Program-made: the position numbers and the translations under genes | Shown here: one piece after another, positions 25,489-37,705 of the stretch | How the letters are laid out: each line of letters begins with the position of its first letter | Numbering within the stretch: the first letter of the stretch is position 1 | NCBI GenBank assembly: GCA_029783825.1 | Contig: JAREIK010003005.1 | Coordinates: forward strand, 130,549 to 194,548 | DNA from: Sapria himalayana | Lineage: Eukaryota; Streptophyta; Magnoliopsida; Malpighiales; Rafflesiaceae | Length of the DNA stretch: 64,000 nt | Direction: 5' to 3' | The notes under the pieces: generated by a model | Seen by the model: only the letters and a program-made list of their open reading frames with translations | Database searches by the model: none | What the model was told of the DNA's origin: nothing

Positions 25489-27484
25489 GTATATCTATCT
25501 ATCTATTTTTTACTTATATGTCTATCTATCTATCTATATGTTTGTCTATCAATCAATCAATCAATCTATTTTTTATTTAATTGTCTATCTATCACTCTAT
25601 CTATCTACTTGTCTATCTATCTATCTATATATCTGTCAATATATTTTGTTATTTATTTGTCTATCTATCACTGTATCTATCTGTCTATATATAATATATA
25701 TATCTATATATCTATATCTATATATCTATATATCTATATAAATGTTTATCATACTATCTATCATTTTATCTACATGTCTATCTATCTATCTATTTATATA
25801 TCTATATCTATCTTTCTGACTACATATCTATCTATCTATCCATTTCTCTATCTATCTATATATCTAACGTTCTATCTATTAGTCTATCTATCTATCTATT
25901 TGTCTATCAAAATGTCTATTATTCTATATATCAATCGATCTATAAATTTGTTTGTCGATATGTCTATCAATCTATCTATCATTCTGCTTATCAATCTGTC
26001 TATCTATTTATCTATCTCTCTCTATCTATCCATCTATATCTATCTATATATTTATATATCTATCTATTTATCTATCAATTTGTTTATCTACATGTCTATC
26101 AATCAATCTATTAATCTTTCTATCTATCTATATATCTATTTATCTTTCTATTTCTTTATCTATCTGTCTATCTATCTGTCTATCTATCTATCTATCTATC
26201 TATCTGGCTATCTATTTGTCTGTTTGTATATTTTTTTCATTATATCTATCTATTTGGTTGTTTGTCTATTTATCTATCTACATGCCTACATTATTGTCTA
26301 CCTACTTAACTACTTGCTTGTCTATCTATCTATCTATCTATTTTACAATCTATCTGTATATTTATCTATATGTCTATCTATCTGTCTGTTTGTCTATCTA
26401 TCTATCTATTTATATATCTATTTATTTGTTTCTCTATCTGTCTCTCTATCTGTCTATCTATCTATCTATATACTTGTATATCTATTTGTCTTTATTTCGG
26501 TCGATATATCTTTCTATCAACCTATCTTTCTCTCTCTATATCTATCTATCTATCTATATATCTATATGTTTATCTTTCTTTCTATCTATCTATTTATCTA
26601 CATGTCTATCTATCTATCTATCTATAAATTTTTTCTATATATCTATCTGACTATCTAACTACCTATCTATTTGTCTATCTATCTATCTATCTGTATATCT
26701 ATCTATCTGTATCTATCAATCTATCTATTTTTTACTTATATGTCTATCTTTCTATCTATTTATATGTTTGTCTATCTATTAATCTATCTATCTATTTTTT
26801 ATTTAATTGTCTATCTATCACTCTATCTATTATCTACTTGTCTATCTATCTATCTATATATCTGTCAATATATTTTGTTATTTATTTGTCTATCACTGTA
26901 TCTATCTGTCTATATATAATATATATATCTATATATCTATATATCTATATATATGTTTATAATTCTATCTATCCTTTTATCTACATGTCTATCTATCTAT
27001 CTACTATTTATATATCTATATCTATCTTTCTGACTACATATCTATCTATCTATCTATCCATTTCTCTATATATCTATATATCTAACGTTCTATCTTTTAG
27101 TCTATCTATCTATTTGTCTATCAAAATGTCTATTATTCTATATATCAATCGATCTATAAATTTGTTTGTCGATATGTCTATCAATCTATCTATCATTCTG
27201 CTTATCAATCTGTCTATCTATTTATCTATCTCTCTCTATCTATCCATCTATATATATCTATATATTTTTTTCTTTCAATTTATCTATCTATTTGTCTATC
27301 TGCCTATCCATTAGCCTATCTATCTATCTGTCTATCTTTGTATCTATCTATTTGTATGTTTGTTTGTTAGTTTGTATGATTATCTGCCATTCTATGAGTC
27401 TAATTGTTTATCTATCTGTTTGTCTGCATACCTACCTGATTATTTCCCCGACTAACAGCTTGCCTACATGTCTGTCTCTCTATC
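15583..27484 (+). repeat. Degenerate TCTA tetranucleotide satellite, left array
   Basis: Nearly 12 kb of (TCTA)n with frequent variants (TCTG, TTTA, TCAA, TATA, TTTG). On this strand the repeat has no stop codon and every frame reads Ser-Ile-Tyr-Leu, which produces dozens of long but meaningless open frames; the other strand has a TAG every 12 bases in each frame. It is not a simple microsatellite. Non-TCTA landmark phrases recur (an ACCTACC...TTGACTACTTGCTT box and an ATATCAGTCTAATAAT box), and a 1.22 kb unit is tandemly triplicated. Its left border is the terminus of element 1 and its right border the terminus of element 2. Confidence 0.93.
23600..27262 (+). repeat. Higher-order repeat: three ~1.22 kb copies within the TCTA satellite
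   Basis: Long phrases recur in the same order. ACATGCCTACATTATTGTCT occurs near 23826, 25066 and 26280. The ATCAATCGATCTATAAATTT phrase follows near 24710, 25930 and 27146, and the TATTTATATATCTATCTATT phrase near 24828 and 26048. Copies run about 23600-24826, 24826-26046 and 26046-27262. They are far more alike than the surrounding array, which indicates recent segmental amplification. Confidence 0.85.
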
Positions 27485-27850
27485 CACTATAAGAAAATGT
27501 CTATTTAACTAAAGAAATTTAGCTAGGGAAACATTCCTAGTTAATTAGCTAGGGATTAGCTAGCGAATAGCAAGATTTTTTTAATTTTACATTGAATTAA
27601 AATTTTGTCACTAATATTGTCATAGATTTTCACGCAAAGAAAATTAGGAATTTTAGCAATGGATTTCGCAATGAATTTTCCCTAATTAATTAGAAAATGA
27701 CAAAACTCATCACTAAATAATTATCTCAATTTTAAAAATTTTATATATAATTGGAAGCAATTATTCCTTAAATGTTTATTTTCTCAAAATATATGCATTT
27801 AGCTTGGGATTTTTGCCTAGCTATTTGTGCTGGTGATAATTTCTATCACT
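27485..27850 (+). repeat. 5' terminus and subterminal repeats of element 2
   Basis: The CACTATAAG terminus is followed by TTTAGCTAGGGAAA, TTAGCTAGGGATTAGC and AATTAGGAATTTTAGC-like motifs to about 27850. Confidence 0.85.
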
Positions 27851-28946
27851 AATCTTTAATGATTAAATTTTTTTAATATATTATTTGTTTTAATATTTTA
27901 TATAATTTTGTATATTAAAGGTATGTCATGGTCTATTGTTGAGTGATCCTTGAAAGACATTCTTCTTATAAATTATAAAAATAGGATATTATAAATAAAT
28001 GAATTATAAAAATCTATAAATAATAATAATAATGTATATTAAGAAAGACTAAAATAACTTTTTTTTGATGATAAAATATTTAAAAAATTATACAAAATAT
28101 TTTTCAGAAATATTTAATTATGTTATTTTAATAATAGTATTAAAAAACATTAAATTATTTTTATATAAATATAATAAATTTTAAGATATTTTTTTTAAAA
28201 AAATAAACATAAATAAAAAGTACTACAAATAAAAGCTAAAATAAATATTTGTATTATTAAATAAAAAAAATTATAAACATATATAAATTAACAAATAAAC
28301 AAGTAAATATTTATATTATTTAAAGTAAATATATATATATATTTATGCTTATAAGAATCTTTTTAAAAAATAATTACTCAAAAATTTGAAAATTTTGAAT
28401 TATAAAATCTAATTTTAATATTTTCATAAAATTTAAAACAAAATAAATTGATATTTAAAGATTAATACATAGATGTTTTAATTACATTAAAAAAACTTTG
28501 ATGATTTTAAAAATAAATATCTCAATGTAATTATTAAAAGAAAACTTCAAGTGTTTTTTAGGGTTTCAACAAAGTTATTTAAATATTACTAAGGATATTT
28601 TTTGCTCATAATAAAACTTTATTTTTTTTAGCCCAATAAACACTTTTGAAAATTACTACCAAATTGACACTAAGTTAATTTGAATCAAATTTTATTTTTT
28701 GCCCCTACTGAAATTTATAAGAATTAAATATTTGAGTACGATTTTTAGTATTAGCTTTTAATACTCCATTTTTATTAAAATAATAAATACAACTTTTTTT
28801 TATTATCTTCTCACTTTAAATAATTTTTAGAATTTTATAAATTATAAATTATATAAAAAATTGTAAATATGTAAATATGTGAATATGTGAATATATGTAA
28901 ATATGTCAATATATGTAATTATGTGAATATGTGTGTGTGTGTGTGA

Positions 28947-28980
<34 letters not shown>

Positions 28981-30839
28981 CTAAAGGTATAAATATATAA
29001 ATATATAAATACATAAATATATAAATACACAAATACATAAATAGGTAAATATATAAAATTTGATATATAATTTAGAAATAGATTATAAAACATAATCAAA
29101 AATTTGATATAAAATTTATAATGGTATATATTCAAACCTTTCACAAGCCCATATCCTATTATGGGTGAAATTCATTAAAAAACCCATTGTTTGCACTCCC
29201 CAGCCGAGAGCGTGAGCACCCGTTCGATTGTAGTAATGGTGTAGGGAAAATTCACCATTCATCATCGTTCTCTGCCATCATCATCCATCACCATTGTCGT
29301 CATTGTCATCCTCCATCATCATCCACCATTATTGTCCATCATTTTCATCCGTCATCATTGTGAAGAAGTATAAGCTTTGAGGTTGGCTTATATTTCTCAT
29401 CTTCCAACTATAAAGTGTGTTGGTTTATATTTTTCTTATGCTTCTTCTTCTTATCGATTGATGACGTAGATGAGTCCTTTGGAAGCTTCTCAATAGGCTT
29501 CTTCTCTACCTGTCATCTAGGGATTATTTATTTTATATTGATTCTATATTTTTTTAATACCTTATTCCTACATTATCACTCTTTCTAGTCGGTATTTATT
29601 TTTGATTCTCATTTGGATTATAGTGTTCGATCACATTTCAATGTTCAGTTTGATAGGTAATTGGCATGGCAGTTACACTATCATCAATAATATAATGTTT
29701 TTTTAGTGAGAAAGTGTCCCTAATATTTTTAGGTTCATTATTTCTCCTTAAAAATTATTGAAATGTTGACATGTCATGTATATAACCAGATAAATAATAT
29801 GCTATTCAATTCATAAAATATATGGGCTTTGTCGAAATGTTGTGGCAAGAAAAATATCTTAATTTACCATATTCAACATAATAAAAATGAATACAATCAC
29901 ATTCAATAATTTCTGAACAAATTAAACACAATTGCAAGTCTCTCACAATATCCTTGAACATGTGTTCAAAGATATTTTTTAGAACCTTTAGAATGGTATA
30001 TCATTTATGGTTCACAAATTATATGTGATTTGTGAAAATAAAATGGTTTGAAAACTAACATAATATACCATAATTCACATAATTTACAATAAACAATGAC
30101 ATTCAATATTTGATAATGAAATTAAACCCAATTACATATGGTGGAAGATCTTGATGTTTTTTTTTTCTTGAAATATGAAAAAGACCTCAACATTAATATT
30201 TCACTCACTTCAAATTATATTAAATATATTGAAACACAAAAAATATTAGTCTCTATCAGCTAAAAACAATCCTATATAAGTTCAAAGTGTTTTCAAGAAA
30301 CAAATCACATAATGTGATTTTTGAATTTCTATCCTACAAAAAACCAATTCAAACATCATTGGTTTTTTTTCAATCAATAGAAAAATAAGAAGTAGATTTT
30401 TTTTTTGTTAATTCTGGATTAATAAATTATTTTTTTAAAAAAATAGGTTTTCTTTTTTAAAATTCTTGTGTTAAAACAAATTAAATAAAACCATAACTCA
30501 ATTAGATAAGAAATAAAATCACAATAATATTTATCAAGCTCGACATAATATATTGTTCAAAGTCTATTATTGCACTCTTATATAATAAGCATTTTTTATA
30601 TGTATTGAACATACAAAATACATGTTAAATATGAAGATGTATAAGAATATGTCTAAATAATCCAATATATCGATGTTTTTTGAAATGGAACTAAATCTAG
30701 GTAACCATTGGATAAATGGACTTGTAATATTCAATTTTGTCTTGATTGTTTGTTTAATTTTGATGGTTCATATTTGAAAAGAAACCAATTGTCACTGAAA
30801 TAGTTACAAAAAAATTATTAAAAATGTATAACTATTTGG
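27851..30839. other. Non-coding 5' interior of element 2
   Basis: AT-rich, without recognisable genes. It holds the block shared with element 1 (27880-27970), a TG/CA hairpin (28931-28976), a CATCATCCATCA-rich low-complexity stretch (29230-29360) and a segment at 30719-30830 that recurs at 33699-33805. The frame at 29144-28842 (minus strand) is only AT-repeat-derived Tyr/Ile runs. Confidence 0.5.
28931..28976. repeat. GT run facing a CA run (perfect hairpin potential)
   Basis: A 15 base GT run, AATA, then a 27 base CA run. The two are complementary, so the stretch can fold into a hairpin or cruciform, and each half can adopt Z-DNA. Confidence 0.9.
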
Positions 30840-32090
30840 ACAATCACACATGTAACTATAATTATAATTAAAATTTATAACAACATATATATAACTATAT
30901 GTTTAATTATATATCTATAACTATTTATTATTATTGGTATAACTATATAAAACTCTTTATAATTATATGTAACTATATTTGTAACTATGTAAACTATTTT
31001 TATAACTATAATTATAACTATATATAACTATATTTTAACTATATAATAATTTATAACTATAAGTATAATTCTATATAACTATATTTCTAACAAAATATAC
31101 TATATGTATAATAATATATAATATATATAATTGTATTTTATGATATGTATAACTAAAAAAATGTTATATATAACTCATCTTAAACTACATACATATGTAT
31201 AACTATATGTATAATTAAATATAATTATATATAACTTTATTTATAACTAAATATACTAGAGGCATAAGAACATATAACTATAAATAAGTATCTTTTACTA
31301 TATGTATAACTATAAAAATATTATACATAACTATATTTAAATATATAATTGACAACATATATTTAATATATATTTTTATATATTAGTATATAAAAATGTA
31401 TTTAACTATATCTATACCTATACAAAACTATATGTATAAATATATAAAATTATATGAAAAAATATATATACCTACATGTATAAATATAAGTATAACTATA
31501 TGTGTAACTATATGTATAACCATATGTAACTATATTTATAATTAAATGCATAACAACATACAACATTATGCTTAATTATTTGTGTATAACTATTTATAAA
31601 TATTTGTAAAACTATTTAAAACTTTATATAATTAAATATAACTATCTTTGTAACTATGTATGCATATATGTTAGTTTATATATTTGTTTATAACTTTGTA
31701 TACATTTATCTATAACTACTTATAACTACTTTGTATGAATATATCTATATATAACTATATGTTTAACTATATATAACTATTTATAACTATATATACTATA
31801 TGTATAATAACATATAACTATATATATTTGTATTTTATTATATGTACAACTATAAAAACTTTATATATAATTATATGCATATTAAATATATTTAAAACTA
31901 TATAAAACTATATGTTTTACCAATTCTATTTTTATAAATAAATGGATAACAACATATAACTATATATAACTTTTTAAAACTATATTGATAACTTTATATT
32001 ACTATGTATAATTATATGTAACTATATTAATAACTATATGTATAACAGTGTATGATGACTATACATAAATATGTGTTTAATTATTATTAC
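30840..32090. repeat. AT-rich internal minisatellite of element 2 (TATAACTATA family)
   Basis: Degenerate ATATAACTATATGTATAA repeats, the reverse complement of the array at 9300-10720 in element 1. It fits element 2 being in opposite orientation. Confidence 0.75.
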
Positions 32091-33914
32091 CAAAAAATTA
32101 TTTTACTAATCAAATTTTATCAATATATCGAATCCATTAATAACTATGGACATAATACCATCAAAATTTCAATTTGGAGTTTTCCAATTGATTTAATAAT
32201 GGGTTACAATATGGTATTTTCTAAATGATAAGATTAAACTATTTTGATTATCACTAGATCCAACAAATAATTATCAATGGATTAACAATAAAATTTTTGT
32301 ATAGATTAAATTCTATTGATAAATTTTGCTGGGTGTTGAAGTTTGGTTATTAGAAATGGTATATATCCTGTTAAACATTAGCTAGGACTTTTCCACACAA
32401 ATCGGTGCAACCAAAATATCTATCAGACAAAATATAACCCACACACCAAATCATTTTTTATTAATTTTTTGTTAATTTTTCAGCACTATATTTATTTTGT
32501 AGACTACTATAAAAACTACATGCATTCACTATCCACACTACCTCAAAAAGCATGCCACACTACATGCATATAATTGCCCACTACCTTTCCACACATGCAT
32601 CCACTGTGAACACTATCACATAGCTCATATCACACAACCACCAGATTTATGCAGCATAAATGTTAATAGTGGTGTTAAGCTATGTGGATTGTTGTGAACC
32701 TTTAACCGGTGATGCTGATAATAGATAATATATATATATATATTTTTGGTAGTGACAAAGATGGTTGCAATTTATTATTGATGTGGAAAATAACATTACT
32801 TTGCTATTTCATGAAGATTTTGGTCATAGTGTGGCCATTCAATGTGCGATGATGTGATTCTTGTAATCTTGAACCAAATAGTGATCCATGTTAGTAGTGT
32901 CAACATCAGTTGGCACAATATAGTGCTAGTATTTTGGTATGATGCTAGTATTGCTTTGGTACATTAGTATTTTGTGTGATTAAAATTGCATGAAACTTTC
33001 ATTTTAAAAAGTTTTGCATAAAATTATCATGAATTGTGTGTTATATCTTTATATCATTGGTAGTCTTCAATTTCTGAAAAGCAAATTGGAATGCTATTTT
33101 TCAGTCATTAGTGCCATGGTTCAAATATAGGGTTACTTCTAATGACATAACCTAATCTAGAAGCTTATTTGCGTAGGATTTCCACCTCACATTGGTCTTC
33201 ATCTTTGTGATGCCTTTTCCTTTACACTCAACATGACTTCCACTTCTTGTTGGCTTTTTTGTTGTTGTTTTGTTGCAACTGTCTTTTGAAGCATGGAGAT
33301 TGGAACAATCATCTGCCTCGGAGGGATGACGAATCAATCTTCTTAATCATGTTATTAATTCTATTTGATTTCAATTTAACGTGCTATAATGCTGTGAATT
33401 GAAATATTATAAACTTCTTTTATAAATAAAGAATGTAATTTGTGTAGAGCACTAGAAGTTCGGTGGATCACATGCATTGCTTTGGTGATGTAGTTGTTCA
33501 CCATCAAGATTTTAGTCTTGCATGCTAGGCTCTGATTGTTTGTTTTTTAAAAGATGCAAGCTGTATGCAAGATGTCTTTTAAATGATTCTAGTACTGCAT
33601 GCTAGGCTCTGATTGTTTATTTTTTAAAATATTCAAGCTGTATGCAATTAATGCAAGCTGTTTTTTATAAGATTCTGGTATTGCATGCTAGGCTCTGGAC
33701 TTGTAATATTCAATTTTGTTTTGATTGTTTGTATAATTTTTATGTTTCATATTTTAAAAGAAATCAATTGTGCCATAGATATTGTTGCAAAAAATTAACA
33801 AAAGTAAATCTTTTTCCTTGTGCAGCAAGAATGGTGCTTTTCCTTGAGCTTTGGATGCTTATTTGAATGCTTCATTTTATCGTCTTCTTTTTTTCTTTTT
33901 CAATTATTGAATGG
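32091..33914. other. Element 2 central region, partly shared with element 3
   Basis: The part at 32390-32640 (GCACTATATTTATTTTGTA, CCACACTACATGCATATAA) is closely matched at 37860-38100 in the same orientation, so elements 2 and 3 descend from a common non-autonomous form. A 61 codon minus-strand frame at 33337-33152 (Lys/Thr-rich, CNKTTTKKPTRSGS) has no recognised domain. I list no gene. Confidence 0.45.
33500..33700. repeat. ~80 bp minisatellite with GCATGCTAGGCTCTG core
   Basis: The core GCATGCTAGGCTCTG occurs near 33520, 33598 and 33686, each copy followed or preceded by GATTGTTTRTTTTTTAAAA and CAAGCTGTATGCAA. Three degenerate copies. Confidence 0.75.
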
Positions 33915-34180
33915 ATTCCTCAAAGGATGCCACATTTGATAATGGTTTCTAGATATGCGATTTAAAGGTAATTCTATCAAGTAGTGAATAAAATATCATT
34001 ACCGAATGTGCAATTTCTAACATTTCAGAGGTGCCTACTGCTATTCCTCCCTTGCACTATGATTTTATGATATCCGATGTATTGGTTTCTGGTGATCTCG
34101 TTGGCAATGAATATGATGTTATGGCTAGGGAGCTCCTAGTTTCTGTTAAAGTTTTTTTGGTCATCAATCTTGCTAAGCTG
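33915..34180 (+). other. Exon-like fragments of unknown origin in element 2
   Basis: A short frame starting MDSSKDATFDNGF is broken by a stop and ends at a GTAATT donor-like site. After an ATTTCAG acceptor-like site at about 34028, a frame reads VPTAIPPLHYDFMISDVL, then GNEYDVMARELLVS. Composition looks protein-coding compared with the surroundings. I do not recognise the family. It could be an exon of the element's own second gene or a captured host fragment. Confidence 0.3.
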
Positions 34181-35099
34181 TCTATTTGCTAGGGGTGCAA
34201 GGGAATTTTCCCTAGCGATAGCACTGGTATAGGCTACTCTTGATATATTGACTTTTATTTCTATTTTTTTCCAAGTGATGTAAGAAGATTATTCTTCTTC
34301 ATTGTGCTCAATTTGGAATGGGAATTACTCCCATACATACTTGTGTAGTATTGCTCCATGTTTCATACATTAGTCATTCTATGCTTTTCTATGTTGGAGA
34401 AATAATGAGATTGAGTTTTAATGTTTATTTGTTCAAAATAATTCCATTTATAATGTTTTGAAAATAATTGAACTATATAAACTATGGTGAATTGAGTAAT
34501 AATAAATATAAAATAAAAGAATTGAAGCATCCTAATACCAAGAGTTTTCTGTAAAATATTTATACATAGTCAAATATACTTTTGTATATACGTGCATTTA
34601 TATTATTGAGCAATTGCAGTTCCATAGTTGTGATTTTAAGATATAGAAGAAGAAAGAACAACAAAACCAACCACGACAGAAACAAAAATGAAAATAGAAA
34701 TGAGAAATAAAGTGATTCACTAGTCACTTAGTACGCCTAGCTACATCCACCAAAAAATGCTTATACATTACGGATTAAACCAAATTAGAAGTCTTACAGT
34801 ATGTGCAGTGCTGAAATGGTAATGATAAATCATGTAGAGAGAGAAAGAAAGAGAAGATGAATAGTTCAGATCATGAAAACTGTAACCCAAAAAAATAAAA
34901 TACAAAATATTTTATATTAAAACATTCTCAGTTCAATTAACTAGAGAGGGTAAGATCATCAGACAGGTCAGGCACTGCTCCAAAAATTTCGGACCACTGA
35001 CCGGTCAGCAGGAGCTTCGTTATTTTGCTACTACTGCATCCTCGGCCTTTTAATATTTTTTTCATGCACTTAAATAAAAATATTAAAACAGAAATATTT
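34181..35099. other. Element 2 interior before the 3' repeat
   Basis: Near 34190-34225 lies an internal copy of the terminal motif with a GGGAATTTTCCCTAGCGA core. At 34997-35008 there is a perfect palindrome CTGACCGGTCAG within a locally GC-richer stretch. No gene seen. Confidence 0.4.
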
Positions 35100-35218
35100 G
35101 GTTATACAAATAGATTATAAAAACAAATTATATATACAACATATATATTATAGTATATATATTTTTTTGAATTTGTAACTATACATATATGCTGATGTAT
35201 GTATGTACACACACACAC

Positions 35219-35257
<39 letters not shown>

Positions 35258-36133
35258 TATATACTATAGTATTATACATAAGGTATAAGTTGTATTGCAT
35301 AATTATACAGAATAGAATCTTTTTCTCTATAGAATATATGTACATATATACTATAGTATATATGTATATATATACACACTACATTAGTATATATTTATCA
35401 AAACAAAACCTTTTGTATTCATTTATGTTGATTTGATTGATTGGTTTAATTTTCATACAGATATGGTACCACAATGTTCTCCATATGAAGCTTGTAGAAG
35501 TGAATGGATTTTTCACTAGACATGATGCGGCGTGACTAGGACAGCTTTGACGCAATAGAAAGCTGGTGATCAGAGGATATGGAGGAGAGAATGCAATGTA
35601 AATTTCACAAACAAATTATAATTTATACACTATCATTAGATACATTGATGAAGAAGAATATGTAAAAAAATTTTATTATGTTTTTGTTTTAACTATGTTG
35701 CATATTGTATCAAAATAATTTATTAATTATTTTTATTTTTTTTAAATTATAAATAATGTTTTATAGGTTATGTTTTTTTTCAGTTTAAAATAAAATATTT
35801 AAAATATGTAATTAAATTTTTTGTAAAAAAAATAATTTAGAGAAAATATTTTTGGAATAAAAATAGTTAAGGATGTTTCCCTCAAAATTTAGCTAGGGAC
35901 ATTTCTGTAGCTCTAAATTATGATAAAAATTAGCTTGGGAAAATAAATTTAGCTAGTGAATTTTCTGTCATTAAGTTTTTGTGAGGGAATTTTTTCCTCA
36001 TTTAATATTTTACCACAACCACTTTAACTTGGGAAAACTTTCATCATAAATCAATCATTATTATATTTTAATGACGGAGAAAACCATTTAGCTAGGGATA
36101 TTTCCCTAGCTATTTGGAAATTATATTATAGTG
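35100..36133 (+). repeat. 3' region and subterminal repeats of element 2
   Basis: Holds the TATGTACATATATACTATAG block, the ATATGGTACCACA...TTTTTCACTAGACATGATG block and the AT-rich tail shared with the other copies. TAGCTAGGGA motifs follow from about 35880, and then the TATAGTG terminus. Unlike the other copies it has no trinucleotide array. Confidence 0.8.
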
Positions 36134-36824
36134 ATCTATCTGTTTTACAGTCTATCTGTAAAACTAACTGTCTGTTTATCTTTCTATCTGTGTATGTATC
36201 TGACTATTTATATATCTATCTATTTATTTTTGAAATATTTTTGTTTATATTTTAGTCTATCTATATATTTATCTATCTATCGATCTACTTGTACATCTAT
36301 CTATCTATATCTGTCTAGATATCTTTCCATCTATCTATTTATCTTTCAATCTATATGTCTATCTATTTATGTGTCTATATGTTTATCTATATATCTACCT
36401 AATTATTTTTTTACTTGTTTATCTATTTATCTATCTATCTATTTATCTATATATATATCTATCTATATAACTACCTACCTATCTATCTATCTATATGTTT
36501 GTCTATCTATCTAACAACCTATCTATCTATCTATCTAATGATCTATTTGAATATCTATTTCTCTATCTATCTATATATCTATGTATCTATCTATCTATAT
36601 CCATCTATCTATCTCTATGTGTGTGTGTGTGTCTATATATCTATCTATCTATCTATCTATAGTTCTATCTATCTATCTATCTTTCAATCTATCTATTGAT
36701 CTATCTATCTATATGTCAATTTATCATTCAATCTATATTTATTTCTTTCTATCTATATATTTATCTACTATTTGTCTATCTAACTATCTATCTATCTATC
36801 TATCTATATATCAGTCTAATAATT

Positions 36825-36855
<31 letters not shown>

Positions 36856-36950
36856 CTATATATTTGTCTATCTATCTATCTTTCTATATGTCTATCTATC
36901 GATATATCTATCTGTCTATCTATCTATATTATATTTTGTTATAAATAGAT
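36134..36950 (+). repeat. TCTA satellite, right remnant beyond element 2
   Basis: The same degenerate TCTA sequence and strand as 15583-27484, separated from it only by element 2 and its ATC duplication. It includes the ATATCAGTCTAATAAT landmark near 36808. It ends near 36950 against AT-rich element sequence instead of at a clean terminus. Confidence 0.9.
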
Positions 36951-37297
36951 TTATATAGTTTAAAATATAATTATATATATATATATATATATATTCATAT
37001 AAGTAGTTATATATAGTTATACATAAATGTATACAAAGTTAATTCTAGATTTCTAGCTTCTTATTCCTCTTTCATATGCTCTCATAAAATGTTTTGGTAA
37101 ATGTGAAGATGCATTATCTCATTCTGATATAGTAAAGAAGATGTGGGACTATAAAAAAAAATAATCTTCAAGTATGCCAACATTCATTGTCTTCACCTCC
37201 CCCCGATCATAATATATGGTGATTTTCTTCAATTTCAATTAATCATTAAAATTTCTTATTTTTAAAAAGAATCCATCTGATAAAAAAAAGATGCGAT

Positions 37298-37590
37298 GAT
37301 AAGTTGAAAGAGCTACTTCACTACAAGTCTTTCACTAGATTTGTGATCTCAAAGCTCTTATCTCCTCACTTCATGAAGAAGGAATAATGAGCAACTTTTG
37401 GGCACATGATTTTTTATATGTGTAGCTAAATCGGAAGAAATTTATTTGGTGGCATCGTTGTTCTTGATTCTAGTTTTGTTCTTTGCTTGGCTGACTAACC
37501 TAACCATGAATCTTTGCAGGACATCTACTGTGCAAACATGGAAACTATTTTGGAAGATGCTGACTTCAAGTGTCACATGTCCATACAAGT
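37298..37590 (+). pseudogene. Two exon-like fragments of an unrecognised gene
   Basis: Frame 37298-37387 reads DKLKELLHYKSFTRFVI, then SKLLSPHFMKKE and a stop. After a TTTGCAG acceptor-like site, 37520-37590 reads DIYCANMETILEDADF, then KCHMSIQ. Codon content is protein-like while the DNA between looks intronic. I cannot name the gene. It is most likely another captured host fragment; a protein search would decide. Confidence 0.35.
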
Positions 37591-37596
37591 TTTGGT

Positions 37597-37705
37597 ATTT
37601 GATTTTGATTTTGTTTTTAATTTTGTTTTTAATTTTGTTTTTGATTTTGTTTTTAATTTTGTTTTTGATTTTGTTTTTGATTTTGTTTTTGATTTTGATT
37701 TTTCT
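37597..37705 (+). repeat. ATTTTGTTTTTG minisatellite
   Basis: Period 12 (alternating GATTTTGTTTTT and AATTTTGTTTTT) over about 110 bases. It creates artificial Leu/Phe/Ile and Asp/Phe/Val frames, which are not genes. Confidence 0.85.

Larger units (their letters stand above)
27485..36133 (+). mobile_element. CACTA element 2, both termini present, ATC target-site duplication, non-autonomous
   Basis: The left end reads CACTATAAGAAAATG and the right end reads TTATATTATAGTG (CACTATAATATAA on the other strand). The bases outside both ends are ATC, a 3 bp target-site duplication as CACTA elements make. Both flanks are TCTA satellite, so the element interrupted one array. The 8649 bp interior shares the 5' block, the TAACTATA minisatellite and the 3' region with element 1, but has no TNP2 sequence. 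It is therefore a deletion/replacement derivative that would need a transposase supplied in trans. It lies in opposite orientation to element 1. Confidence 0.9.

Noticed and set aside
15583..27484. CRISPR-like or prokaryotic repeat array
   Set aside because: The repeats are contiguous 4 bp units with no unique spacers of constant length, and the context is a plant nuclear transposon region.
29230..29360. CATCATCCATCA-rich stretch as a His-rich coding region
   Set aside because: No sustained open frame with a plausible start and no domain; low complexity only.
37319..37335. CACTACAAGTCTTTCACTAG as a possible CACTA 5' terminus for element 3
   Set aside because: No subterminal TAGCTAGGG or GCTAAAT motifs follow it, and it lies within a coding-like stretch.
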